Assembly (NCBI RefSeq): GCF_003583365.1
Contig: NZ_QXED01000006.1
Location: forward strand, 372,001-436,000
Source: Fibrisoma montanum
GTDB taxonomy: Bacteria; Bacteroidota; Bacteroidia; Cytophagales; Spirosomataceae
Direction: 5' to 3'
DNA length: 64,000 nucleotides
The position numbers were made by a program, and so were the translations under genes. Below the pieces are notes generated by a model. That model ran no database searches, had not been told where the DNA came from, and saw only the letters and a list, made by a program, of their open reading frames with translations. Positions within the stretch are counted from its first letter, which is position 1. Every line of letters begins with the position of its first letter. Shown here one piece after another: positions 33,480 through 42,378 of this stretch.

Positions 33480-35669
33480 TTATTTCACAAACAGCATCTC
33501 CCGGTATTTGACCAGCGGCCAGTCTTCGTCGTCGATGATCAGTTCCAGTTTGTCTACTTCGTAGCGGATCACCTCGAAGAAATCCTTTACCTCAGTAGCA
33601 TACATCCGGGCCGTGGCCACCGTATTGCCCAGATTGTTGGCTTTCTTACGGGTTTCGGTCATGGCTTCGACTTTTTGCTTGATCACGATCACGCGGGTCG
33701 AAATTTCGCGCAGCAGATCCTTCAGCGGTTCAGCTTCGGCATTCATCCCCAGATCGACCAGCGCCCGGGCGGTTTCGGCCAGCTTATTCTGGTACTTCAG
33801 GGCCGTCGATACGACATGGTTCATGGCCAGGTCGCCGATCACCCGCGATTCAATCTGTACTTTTTTGATGTATTTCTCCAGTTCAATCTCGTAGCGCGAT
33901 TCTACTTCGGCGTGGCCCATAACCCCGGTCCGCTCAAACAACGCCAGCGATTCCGGCTTGACGTAGACAGCCAGCGCTTCGGGCGACGATTTGATGTTCG
34001 ACAAACCCCGCCGGGCAGCCTCCTCGACCCACTCCTCGGAGTAGCCGTTGCCTTCGAACAGAATCCGCTTCGATGCGCGGTAATACTGCTTCAGGATGTC
34101 GACGATGGCCAGTTCTTTCTTCTCGCCGTTGGCCAGCCGAACGTCCAGATCCTGCTTGAACTTGGTCAACTGGTCGGCTACGATGCTGTTCAGCACGGTC
34201 ATCGTGGACGCCGAATTGGCGCTGCCGCCCACCGCCCGGAACTCGAATTTATTGCCGGTAAAGGCAAACGGCGACGTTCGGTTCCGGTCGGTATTGTCGC
34301 GCATCAGCGACGGAATCCGGTTCAGCCCCAGTTTGTAATACACGTTGTCGCCTTTGTTGAGCGAGATTTCGTTTTTCGTTTCGAGGTCTTCGAGCGCTTT
34401 GGTCAGCGTTTCGCCGAGGAAGACCGACACAATAGCCGGAGGGGCTTCGTTGGCCCCCAGCCGGTGTTCGTTGCCGGCCGATGCGATGGACGCTCGCAGC
34501 AAGTCGGCGTTGTCGTGGACGGCCTTCACAACGTTGGTCAGGAACGTCAGGAAACGCAGACTTTCTTTTGGTTTCGTACTCGGTGCCAGGAGGTTAACAC
34601 CCGTATTGGTACCCATCGACCAGTTGTTGTGCTTCCCGCTGCCGTTAATGCCCGCAAACGGTTTTTCGTGGAACAGCACCTTGAAGTTATGCTTCTCGGC
34701 CACTTTTTCCATCAAATCCATCAGCAGGGCGTTGTGGTCGATGGCCAGGTTCACCTCCTCGAACGTAGGAGCCACCTCAAACTGACCGGGAGCTACCTCG
34801 TTGTGGCGGGTCCGCACCGGCATACCGAGTTTCATGGCTTCAAACTCAAAATCGACCATGAAGGCGTTGACCCGGGGCGGAATGGAACCGAAATAATGGT
34901 CTTCGAGCTGCTGACCACGGGCCGGCGAGTGCCCGAACACCGTCCGGCCCGCCAGCACCAGATCCGGCCGGGCGTAGAACAAGGCCCGGTCCACGAGGAA
35001 GTATTCCTGCTCCGGGCCGAGTGTCGCGGTTACTTTATCGATATTCCGGTCGAAGTACTGCCCCACGGCCGTAGCGGCTTTGTCCAGCGCGGCCAGGGAT
35101 TTCAGCAGGGGGGTTTTATAGTCCAGCGCTTCGCCGGTGTAGGAAATAAAAACCGACGGAATGCAGAGGGTTTTGCCACCGGCCCCGTTGTCCATCAGAA
35201 AAGCCGGCGACGACGGGTCCCAGCCGGTATAGCCGCGGGCTTCGAACGTATTGCGCAGCCCCCCGCTCGGAAACGACGACGCATCCGGCTCCTGCTGAAC
35301 CAACGCCCCACCCTTGAATTTTTCAATGGCTTTGCCGTCTACGGTGATGTCGAAGAACGCGTCGTGCTTCTCGGCCGTTTCGCCCGTCAGGGGCTGGAAC
35401 CAGTGCGTGTAGTGGGTAGCTCCTTTCGATATCGCCCACGATTTCATGGCGCCGGCCACTTCATCGGCAATGTCGCGGTCTACTTTACCACCGGTTTCAA
35501 TGGCTTCGGTGATGCGCAGGTACGCTTCCGGCGACAGCAGCGCCCGCATAACTTCTTTATTGAATGTATTGATACCGTAGTAATCACCTACTCGTTCGGC
35601 CGGTGGGGCTACAGCAATCGCCTGGCGGCTCTGGGCAATTTCCAGCGCCTTGAATCGAAAATTAGACAT
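33480..35669 (-). CDS. glnN: Glutamine synthetase type III
   Basis: GSIII makes glutamine from glutamate, ammonia and ATP in the cytosol. The 729-residue length separates it from the 450-residue GSI. The N-terminal part has KSWAISKGATHYTHWFQPLTG, the GSIII signature. Catalytic-site segments are FLVDRALFYARPDL, MPVRTRHNEVAPGQFEVAP, KPFAGINGSGKHNNWS and NRTSPFAFTGNKFEFRAVG. The C-terminal 150 residues form the helical extension specific to this type. GSIII is the common form in Bacteroidota. It has its own promoter and terminator, with no nitrogen-regulation genes adjacent. Confidence 0.95.
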   Translation of the reverse strand: MSNFRFKALEIAQSRQAIAVAPPAERVGDYYGINTFNKEVMRALLSPEAYLRITEAIETGGKVDRDIADEVAGAMKSWAISKGATHYTHWFQPLTGETAEKHDAFFDITVDGKAIEKFKGGALVQQEPDASSFPSGGLRNTFEARGYTGWDPSSPAFLMDNGAGGKTLCIPSVFISYTGEALDYKTPLLKSLAALDKAATAVGQYFDRNIDKVTATLGPEQEYFLVDRALFYARPDLVLAGRTVFGHSPARGQQLEDHYFGSIPPRVNAFMVDFEFEAMKLGMPVRTRHNEVAPGQFEVAPTFEEVNLAIDHNALLMDLMEKVAEKHNFKVLFHEKPFAGINGSGKHNNWSMGTNTGVNLLAPSTKPKESLRFLTFLTNVVKAVHDNADLLRASIASAGNEHRLGANEAPPAIVSVFLGETLTKALEDLETKNEISLNKGDNVYYKLGLNRIPSLMRDNTDRNRTSPFAFTGNKFEFRAVGGSANSASTMTVLNSIVADQLTKFKQDLDVRLANGEKKELAIVDILKQYYRASKRILFEGNGYSEEWVEEAARRGLSNIKSSPEALAVYVKPESLALFERTGVMGHAEVESRYEIELEKYIKKVQIESRVIGDLAMNHVVSTALKYQNKLAETARALVDLGMNAEAEPLKDLLREISTRVIVIKQKVEAMTETRKKANNLGNTVATARMYATEVKDFFEVIRYEVDKLELIIDDEDWPLVKYREMLFVK

Positions 35670-35701
35670 TCGCGGAAAGGATGGTTTTGGCTACAATACG
35701 T

Positions 35702-35732
35702 CAAACTTAGTCACCTTCCGACTGTTTATCAA
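35702..35732 (-). promoter_or_regulatory. Promoter of the glutamine synthetase gene
   Basis: On the minus strand TTG (35732-35730) is followed after 20 bases by an exact TAnnTTTG match, TAAGTTTG (35709-35702), 32 bases before the ATG. This is the best-formed promoter in the window. Confidence 0.65.
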
Positions 35733-35943
35733 CAGCCTTGTTAAAACGTACCGGGCGGAGGCATGCTTCATGAACCGATGTTTCCGGCTTATCTTGCCGA
35801 TCGGCTCAAGCCAACAGGACCCGCTACAAAAATTAAAAGCGTTCTGACCCGGTAGGGCACAACCAGACAGGGCCTGTTCTGGTTGCTACATACGGGTATG
35901 AGCTGGTGCTGATCAGGTCTGCCCGAACATCAATTCATACAGC

Positions 35944-38043
35944 ATGACAAAGGCAATCTACATCGCTTCGGTTGAACCGTATACCGGTAAGTCACTAATC
36001 GCTCTCGGCCTGGTTAATATGTTGCTGGGTAAAACCAAGAAAGTAGGCTATTTCAAACCCATTATCTCTCAGCAGGCACCCGGCCGGAAAGAGATTCATA
36101 TCGAAGCGATTCTGGACTACTTTGCGTTGCCCATCAACTACGAAGATACTTACGCCTTCAGCCGGGACGAAGTGCTGCAGCACATGGAATCGGAAGGCCG
36201 GGGCGACATGCTGAACACCATCATCAGCAAATTCAAACAGCAGGAGGAGCGCTACGATTTTACCGTCATTGAAGGCAGTGATTTTCTGGGCGAAGGCATT
36301 GCGTTTGAGTTTGAATCGAACGCATCCATTGCCAAAAACCTGGGCGTACCGGTGCTGATTGTCGTCAGTGGCGAACACCGGTCAACGGCTCAGATTATCA
36401 GTGCGGCCCTGAGTGCCCTGCAGGGCTTCGAAACCCGCGAGGTACAGGTGCTGGGAATCGTGGCCAACCGGGTGAAGGCTGAGCAGGTAGATGACGTCCG
36501 GGAACTGCTGAAAATGCAGCTGCCTACCGACATCATGATCACCGTCATCCCCTGGGAAAAAGGCCTGCAAAGCCCGACCATGAAGGAAATCAAGGACGGC
36601 CTCGACGCTACGCTGCTGTTCGGAGAAGAGCTGCTTGCCAATCAGGTCGACAATTTTGTGACCGGCGCGATGATGCTGCCCAACTTCCTGAACTACATTA
36701 AGGAAAACGTTTTGATTGTGACGCCGGGCGACCGGGGGGACATTATCATTGGGGCCATACAAGCCAATCTGTCGGCCAATTACCCCAAAGTAGCCGGAAT
36801 TGTGCTGACGGCCGGAACCGTGCCGGATGAGCCCATCACCCGCCTGCTTGAGGGGTTGCAAACAGTCATTCCGATCCTGAGCGTACAGAAGGGCACGTTT
36901 GAAACGACAACCACCATCGGCGCCATCCACTCCCGCATCACGGCCGATAACCGAAAGAAGATTGAACTGGCCATCAACGTATTCGAGAAGTACGTGGACA
37001 CCCAGGCGCTGGACGACAAGATCGTTACGTTCCAGCCGGAGGGCATCACCCCCCACATGTTTCAGTACCAGTTGCTCAAAACGGCCAAGAGTCAGAAGAA
37101 ACACATTGTTCTGCCCGAAGGAAATGATGATCGGATTCTGCGGGCAGCCGCCCGGCTGATCAGCCAGGATGTGGTGAGTCTGACGATTCTGGGCGATCCG
37201 GCCGAAGTCATGACGTCGATCCGGCGGTTAGGGCTGAACCTGGATACGAATTTGGTCAACATCATCGATCCAGCCCGGTCCGACAACTACGAATCGTACG
37301 CAGAAACGCTGTATGAACTGCGCAAAGCCAAAAACGTGACCCTGGACATGGCAAAGGATATGATGCTGGACGTATCGTATTTCGGTACCATGATGGTCTA
37401 CAAAGGCCATGCCGACGGTATGGTATCGGGAGCGATCCACACGACCCAGCATACGATTCGCCCGGCGCTTCAGTTCATCAAAACCAGACCCGGCGTTTCG
37501 CTGGTGTCGTCGGTGTTTTTCATGTGTCTGCCGGAGCGCGTATCGGTGTTTGGCGACTGCGCCGTGAATCCCAACCCGACCGCCCCGCAGCTGGCTGAAA
37601 TCGCGATTTCGTCGGCCGAAAGCAGCGCCCGCTTCGGGATCGAGCCCCGTATTGCCATGCTGTCGTATTCATCCGGTACGTCGGGCGAGGGCGAGGATGT
37701 CGAAAAGGTCAGGCAGGCTACGGAGCTGGTTCGTCAGAAACGGCCCGATCTGAAAATAGAAGGGCCAATCCAGTACGATGCGGCTGTTGACCCCTCGGTT
37801 GGCAGCCAGAAACTTCCGAACTCGGAGGTGGCGGGCCGGGCCAGCGTGCTGATCTTTCCGGATCTGAACACGGGCAACAACACGTACAAAGCGGTACAGC
37901 GCGAAACCGGGGCGCTGGCCATCGGTCCGATGCTCCAGGGGCTCAACAAACCCATCAATGACCTGAGCCGGGGCTGCACCGTCGATGACATTTTCAATAC
38001 GGTGGTCATCACGGCCATCCAGTGCCAGGACGAGGCACTGTAA
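35944..38043 (+). CDS. pta: Phosphate acetyltransferase (Pta), long form
   Basis: Pta converts acetyl-CoA and phosphate to acetyl phosphate and CoA. The 699-residue protein has the long three-part form. Residues 1-220 are a P-loop AAA_26 domain with VEPYTGKSLIALGLVN. Residues about 220-330 are the DRTGG domain. The C-terminal catalytic domain (about 375-695) contains HIVLPEGNDDRILRAA and ALAIGPMLQGLNKPINDLSRG. It ends close before ackA in the same direction, and the pair forms the acetate/ATP pathway. A small CAACCAGA/TCTGGTTG hairpin (35860-35885) lies in its leader region. Confidence 0.95.
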   Translation: MTKAIYIASVEPYTGKSLIALGLVNMLLGKTKKVGYFKPIISQQAPGRKEIHIEAILDYFALPINYEDTYAFSRDEVLQHMESEGRGDMLNTIISKFKQQEERYDFTVIEGSDFLGEGIAFEFESNASIAKNLGVPVLIVVSGEHRSTAQIISAALSALQGFETREVQVLGIVANRVKAEQVDDVRELLKMQLPTDIMITVIPWEKGLQSPTMKEIKDGLDATLLFGEELLANQVDNFVTGAMMLPNFLNYIKENVLIVTPGDRGDIIIGAIQANLSANYPKVAGIVLTAGTVPDEPITRLLEGLQTVIPILSVQKGTFETTTTIGAIHSRITADNRKKIELAINVFEKYVDTQALDDKIVTFQPEGITPHMFQYQLLKTAKSQKKHIVLPEGNDDRILRAAARLISQDVVSLTILGDPAEVMTSIRRLGLNLDTNLVNIIDPARSDNYESYAETLYELRKAKNVTLDMAKDMMLDVSYFGTMMVYKGHADGMVSGAIHTTQHTIRPALQFIKTRPGVSLVSSVFFMCLPERVSVFGDCAVNPNPTAPQLAEIAISSAESSARFGIEPRIAMLSYSSGTSGEGEDVEKVRQATELVRQKRPDLKIEGPIQYDAAVDPSVGSQKLPNSEVAGRASVLIFPDLNTGNNTYKAVQRETGALAIGPMLQGLNKPINDLSRGCTVDDIFNTVVITAIQCQDEAL

Positions 38044-38060
38044 CCTTGACCGGATTGACG

Positions 38061-38068
38061 TACTTTTG
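38061..38068 (+). promoter_or_regulatory. Candidate internal promoter directly before ackA
   Basis: TACTTTTG is an exact TAnnTTTG match ending four bases before the ackA ATG. CTG (38038-38040) lies exactly 20 bases upstream. If used, the ackA message would be leaderless or nearly so. Confidence 0.4.
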
Positions 38069-38072
38069 CGGC

Positions 38073-39263
38073 ATGCACATTCTCGTTATAAACTCCGGCA
38101 GTAGTTCGTTAAAATACCAGCTCTTTGCGATGCCCTCCGACCAGCCCCTGTGTGTGGGGCAGATCGAGCGGATTGGCCTCGACGGCTCGTTCGTTCGCCA
38201 TCAGGTTACGGGCGCCGACCGCCTGGAACGTACGGAGCCCATCGCCGATCATGCGGTTGGTCTTCAACGGGTGCTGGAGCTGTTGTCCGATCCGGTCTCG
38301 GGAGTCATCAGTTCGCCCGATGCCATCGAAGCCATCGGCCACCGGGTTGTGCATGGTGGCGAACGGTTCGCGCGTGCTACCCGCATCACGCCCGCCGTTA
38401 AAGACACCATCAAGGCGCTTTTCGCCCTGGCTCCGCTGCACAACCCCATCAATTATCAGTGCATCGAGATTGCGGAGAAGACATTCCCCAAAGCGGTTCA
38501 GATCGCGGTGTTTGATACGGCTTTCCACCAGACTATGCCCGAATACGCCTTTCGGTACGCCATACCGGAGGCCTTATACCGCCAGGAAGCCATCCGGGTA
38601 TACGGTTTCCACGGCACCAGCCACCGGTACGTAAGCAAGCAGGCCACCGCCTGGCTGAACAGGCCGGATGCCAAACTCATCAGCATCCATCTGGGCAACG
38701 GCAGCAGCATCACCGCCGTTCGGGCCGGCCAATCCATCGACACGAGCATGGGCTTCAGCCCGCTTGCCGGGCTGGTGATGGGCACCCGATCGGGTGATAT
38801 TGACCCGGCGGTTATTTTCCATCTGATCAGCCGCGGCCACAGTCCGGACGATGTCAATCGGCTGCTGAACAAGCAGTCGGGTATGCAGGGCCTGACGGGG
38901 TTCAGCGATATGCGCGACATCCGGAAAGCCATGGAAGCGGGCAACCGGGAAGCCGCGCTGGCCTACGAACTCTACGCCTACCGGGTACGAAAGTATATCG
39001 GTGCCTACGCGGCCGTCCTGAACGGCCTGGATGCGCTCATTTTTACGGCGGGTATCGGCGAAAACGACGCCACGATGCGGGCTATGATCTGCCGCGACCT
39101 TGGTTTTCTGAACGTCTACCTCGATTCCGATAAAAACAATTCATCCGCCCGCGACCTCCGCGATGTCAGTACACCGGATTCGCCGGTTAAAATCCTGATT
39201 ATCCCCACCAACGAAGAACTGGAAATCGCTCAGCAGAGCTACGAACTGCTGCAGGTAGCCTGA
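38073..39263 (+). CDS. ackA: Acetate kinase (AckA)
   Basis: Acetate kinase makes ATP and acetate from acetyl phosphate. The ATG at 38073 gives a protein of 396 residues beginning MHILVINSGSSSLKYQLF, which matches the family start exactly. The frame is open 17 codons upstream, but that overlaps pta and is not conserved. Motifs include GHRVVHGGERF, HNPINYQCIEI, VFDTAFHQTMP, SIHLGNGSSITAV and IFTAGIGEND. The gap to pta is 29 bases. Confidence 0.95.
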   Translation: MHILVINSGSSSLKYQLFAMPSDQPLCVGQIERIGLDGSFVRHQVTGADRLERTEPIADHAVGLQRVLELLSDPVSGVISSPDAIEAIGHRVVHGGERFARATRITPAVKDTIKALFALAPLHNPINYQCIEIAEKTFPKAVQIAVFDTAFHQTMPEYAFRYAIPEALYRQEAIRVYGFHGTSHRYVSKQATAWLNRPDAKLISIHLGNGSSITAVRAGQSIDTSMGFSPLAGLVMGTRSGDIDPAVIFHLISRGHSPDDVNRLLNKQSGMQGLTGFSDMRDIRKAMEAGNREAALAYELYAYRVRKYIGAYAAVLNGLDALIFTAGIGENDATMRAMICRDLGFLNVYLDSDKNNSSARDLRDVSTPDSPVKILIIPTNEELEIAQQSYELLQVA

Positions 39264-39341
39264 CCAATAGGTCCAAATGCAGCAAGGGCGACTAACCGAA
39301 AGTAACATTCGGTAGTTATAGGGAGACAACCGGGTACGTAC

Positions 39342-40592
39342 ATGGCCAACCCCAGCGACAAAGCCTCCCATTTGCCCCGACTTCGCCCGAAAGAAAAAGA
39401 GGGCGACCGGCGTACCACCTGGACCGAACTACTCAACGATCTCGTCTTCACGGTGATTATCGGGCAACTGGCCCAGCGGCTTCAGAAAGACATGAGCGGG
39501 CCGGCGTTCGGCCAGTTTCTGCTGCTATACGTACCAGTCTGGTGGCTCTGGAACGGAGAAACACATTACTCAACCCGGTTTGACAACGAGCGCGACGTCG
39601 TTCACCGGCTTCTGGTGAGTCTGCAACTCGTGGGGCTGATCGTGCTGGCCGCGGCTATTCCCAACGCGCTGGAATCCGGCTCCCGAACCTACGCCCTGAC
39701 CTACGCAGCCGTACGAATGATTCTGTTGATTGAGTACGGCCGCGCCTGGTACTACGTGCCCGAAGCCCGTCCGTACATCCGGCACATCGTTACTGGCTTC
39801 GGCATCTCAGTAGTACTCTGGATTGGGTCGGTATTTATGCCGGTTTCGTACCGCTACGTGTTGTGGGGCATCGGCCTGCTGATCGAGTTAACCACCCCGC
39901 TTACACCCACCGGTGGCCGGCTGCACCGCCAGTTTCCGCCCGACGTGCGGCATCTGCCCGAACGCTACGGTCTGTTTACGCTGCTCGTGCTGGGGCAGTC
40001 CGTGACGGGTACGACCCAGGGGCTGATCGCCAGCGGCTTTGATGCAATTCCCTTGCTGACGACCGTACTGGGCGGTATTGTTATTATCGGTCTGTGGTGG
40101 GCGTATTTCGACCGTCTGGACGATGACGCGGTGCGGCAGGTGAGCGAAGGCGGTACAGCCCGGCTCTATGCGGCCTGGCTGTATCTGCACCTCCCGCTAA
40201 CCATTGCTCTGACGTTAATAGGTGTGGGCCTGTCGTACGTGATTCAGGCCTCGGCACAGGCCGAACTCACGGCCAGTGTCCGCTGGCTTCTGGTCGGCTC
40301 AGTAGCCGCTTATCTGCTGACCGAGGCCGGTATCAGCCTGACGACTCTGAAAGCCGGGCCACCGCACGCCAGCTTTGTTCGGGGCATGAGTGTACGGGGC
40401 GGAGTGGCGGTTCTTCTCCTGGTGGTTGGCCTGTTCTGGCCGTTCAATGCCGTCTGGCTCATGGGCTTCACCGCCACCCTCATCGTCGGACTGATTCTCA
40501 GCGACTACTTCGCGCCGGAGCCACCCGGCAGCGAAGAGCGCATCAACCAGGAAGCCGATACCGGTGGGGTTGAGCAGGATGCGAGCAGATAG
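39342..40592 (+). CDS. ltrA: Low temperature requirement A (LtrA)-like membrane protein
   Basis: The 416-residue protein has about ten hydrophobic segments. The N-terminal pattern DRRTTWTELLNDLVFTVIIGQLAQRL matches the LtrA family start (consensus TWlELFFDLVFV). Later YVPVWWLWNGETHYSTRFD and PERYGLFTLLVLGQSVTGTT are typical, the latter being the GER/GLFTiivlGE region. LtrA was named from Listeria growth at low temperature; the molecular role is unknown. The symbol should not be confused with the group II intron ltrA. Confidence 0.88.
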   Translation: MANPSDKASHLPRLRPKEKEGDRRTTWTELLNDLVFTVIIGQLAQRLQKDMSGPAFGQFLLLYVPVWWLWNGETHYSTRFDNERDVVHRLLVSLQLVGLIVLAAAIPNALESGSRTYALTYAAVRMILLIEYGRAWYYVPEARPYIRHIVTGFGISVVLWIGSVFMPVSYRYVLWGIGLLIELTTPLTPTGGRLHRQFPPDVRHLPERYGLFTLLVLGQSVTGTTQGLIASGFDAIPLLTTVLGGIVIIGLWWAYFDRLDDDAVRQVSEGGTARLYAAWLYLHLPLTIALTLIGVGLSYVIQASAQAELTASVRWLLVGSVAAYLLTEAGISLTTLKAGPPHASFVRGMSVRGGVAVLLLVVGLFWPFNAVWLMGFTATLIVGLILSDYFAPEPPGSEERINQEADTGGVEQDASR

Positions 40593-40751
40593 TGGTTTGT
40601 GGTTTGTGGTTTGTAGTTGTGGTTAGGGGTTCTTGGTTTGTGGTTAGTGGTTTGCAGTTGGGTGTACACTACCCTGATTCAATACCCCAGTAATCCACAA
40701 ACTACGAACCACCAACTACCAACCACGAACTACAAACCACAAACCACAAAC
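40593..40751. repeat. Long degenerate inverted repeat of GTGGTTTGTGG units
   Basis: From 40593 to about 40662 the plus strand repeats TGGTTTGTGG and TGGTTTGTAG units. From about 40695 to 40751 the complementary CCACAAACTAC and CAAACCACAAACC units run in the opposite sense. Together they form a large imperfect hairpin directly between two convergent genes. The left arm begins at the LtrA stop and the right arm ends at the stop of the LolA-like gene. Confidence 0.8.
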
Positions 40752-41468
40752 TCAATTCGCTGCGAATTCAGAATCTTTCGTGCCTTCGTTGAATTTGACC
40801 TTGTCGACGGTCATCTGGCGCTGCTGTCCACCACCCGATTGCATGATTGTGGTTGGGTATTTCAACCCCTTGAAATCTTTGTAATCGCTGTAGGTTGTAG
40901 TCTGCTCGACCTCGTTACCGCCCCGTCCCATACGCTGTTTTGAGATGGTCTGGACCTTCAGGCCGGATTCCGCGTCGTAGAAGTCTGTCCAGGAAACACT
41001 CCCGTCCGATGAGGTGTGTACTACTTTGTGGGCGTCTTTGCCGTTCACCTTTTCTGTACCGGCAACCGTGCTTTTTATGCCGGCTTCGGCAGCCCGCAGT
41101 TCCGGAAACAGCATGCTTTGCAGGATCATGGGCTGCGCGTCGGCGCCCTCGATGGTCCGGTTACCCTGCATGCCGCCCATGGCCACCTTTGAGCCATCGC
41201 TGGTCATTTTCATCACTTCCATGCCGTTGGCATTCACCACCATGGCAAACTTATTGGGCGCTTTCGACTTCCGGGTGATCATAATCGGGTTCCCGTTGAA
41301 ATCCGACGACATATCGACCCGCAGGTCGGTAATGCCTTTCACCATATCCTTACCGCCAATGGCCGCGAGGTATTTGTCCATTACGTCCTGGGCCGAGGGT
41401 GTCGTCTGGGCCAGGGCCGAAAAGCTGATTAACAGAAACAGGCTGAGGGATACCGTTAGTTTTTTCAT
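40752..41468 (-). CDS. LolA-fold outer-membrane lipoprotein-sorting-like protein
   Basis: The 238-residue product has a signal peptide (MKKLTVSLSLFLLISFSALAQ). The mature chain starts SAQDVMDKYLAAIGGKDMVKGITDLRVDMSS and includes FNGNPIMITRKSKAPNKFAMVVNANGMEVM, the half-barrel pattern of the LolA/LolB/LppX group. Later it has KDAHKVVHTSSDGSVSWTDFYDAESGLKVQ. Many Bacteroidota have several such proteins of unknown cargo. It is not a canonical LolA, which is shorter. Confidence 0.78.
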   Translation of the reverse strand: MKKLTVSLSLFLLISFSALAQTTPSAQDVMDKYLAAIGGKDMVKGITDLRVDMSSDFNGNPIMITRKSKAPNKFAMVVNANGMEVMKMTSDGSKVAMGGMQGNRTIEGADAQPMILQSMLFPELRAAEAGIKSTVAGTEKVNGKDAHKVVHTSSDGSVSWTDFYDAESGLKVQTISKQRMGRGGNEVEQTTTYSDYKDFKGLKYPTTIMQSGGGQQRQMTVDKVKFNEGTKDSEFAAN

Positions 41469-41684
41469 TGTATTGGCTGATTAAACGATGTTGCTGGCTG
41501 TATGGACCTGATTGCTTCATCCACGGGTCGGCCGGGCCGACTAATCAGGCAGGGGTTCATGGACTGAGGTTCGTAATTTTTGTCCAATCTATCATTATTT
41601 GCATTATATCACCAAAAAATTGACTAACGTATTGGGGGATTTACGGGGGCAAACTTGTCTTACTCATGATCGTCCCTTAACCGA

Positions 41685-42353
41685 ATGTCCGCTAACACGT
41701 TTCCTTTTCGTCCGCCTGGGGAAGGTACACCGCTATCGAGTCCGCTCGCCGAGTCGTCGGTGCCGGGCATGTATGACCAGGACCTGTTCATACGAAAAAC
41801 GTTCGAGCAGGATGCCCGGCAAGGTTGTGAGCAGTTGTTTCGGCTCTACTTTGCTCCGCTTTGCAGCCATGCCGTCCGGTTTGTGTACAACCGCCAGGTC
41901 GCCGAAGACCTGGTCGCCGATCTGTTTTATCAGTTTTACGCGGACCGGCAGTATGAACGCGTAACGGGTTCGTACCGGGCCTACCTCTACCAGGCCATTC
42001 GGAACCGGGCGTTCAACTACATCCGCTGGGAACTGGGCCGGCAGGGCGCAGACGAACCCGATCCAGACAGACCGGACCTGGAATCCGGACAACCCGATCA
42101 GCTCCTGTTACAGGACGAACTCTACCAGACCCTGGAACGAGCCGTTCAGGGGCTTTCTCCCCAACGGCAGCGCGTTTTTATCATGAGCCGGTTCGACGGC
42201 AAGTCCTACAAGGAGATCGCCGGTGAACTGGACCTCTCCCCCAAAACGGTCGAAAATCATCTGCTACGGGCCTTGTCGACCGTTCGGGCCGCGCTGCGTC
42301 GCAGTAATCTGTTAAGTCTGGTCGTGGGGATTCTACTGACTACACTGCGCTAA
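41685..42353 (+). CDS. ECF-type RNA polymerase sigma factor
   Basis: The protein of up to 222 residues has sigma region 2 at about 45-110 (CEQLFRLYFAPLCSHAVRFV, EDLVADLFYQFY) and region 4 at about 150-205 (LSPQRQRVFIMSRFDGKSYKEIAGELDLSPKTVENHLLRAL). The layout matches the FecI-like ECF sigma factors paired with FecR in Bacteroidota. The first 28 residues are weakly conserved, and a second start, MYDQDLFIRKTF, exists at 41769. A short hydrophobic tail (LLSLVVGILLTTL) follows region 4. The FecR gene starts 25 bases downstream. Confidence 0.92.
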   Translation: MSANTFPFRPPGEGTPLSSPLAESSVPGMYDQDLFIRKTFEQDARQGCEQLFRLYFAPLCSHAVRFVYNRQVAEDLVADLFYQFYADRQYERVTGSYRAYLYQAIRNRAFNYIRWELGRQGADEPDPDRPDLESGQPDQLLLQDELYQTLERAVQGLSPQRQRVFIMSRFDGKSYKEIAGELDLSPKTVENHLLRALSTVRAALRRSNLLSLVVGILLTTLR

Positions 42354-42378
42354 TTCTCAACGCTTTTATCACAGGTTT

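Noticed and set aside
33675-35744. 689-codon open frame on the plus strand
   Set aside because: It lies wholly antisense to glutamine synthetase III, whose motifs and length are unambiguous. High GC at third positions creates such shadow frames.
41609-41684. Promoter of the sigma factor gene
   Set aside because: TAATTTTTG-like and ATTATTTG-like strings occur upstream, but neither has the proper two-base spacer with a spaced TTG.
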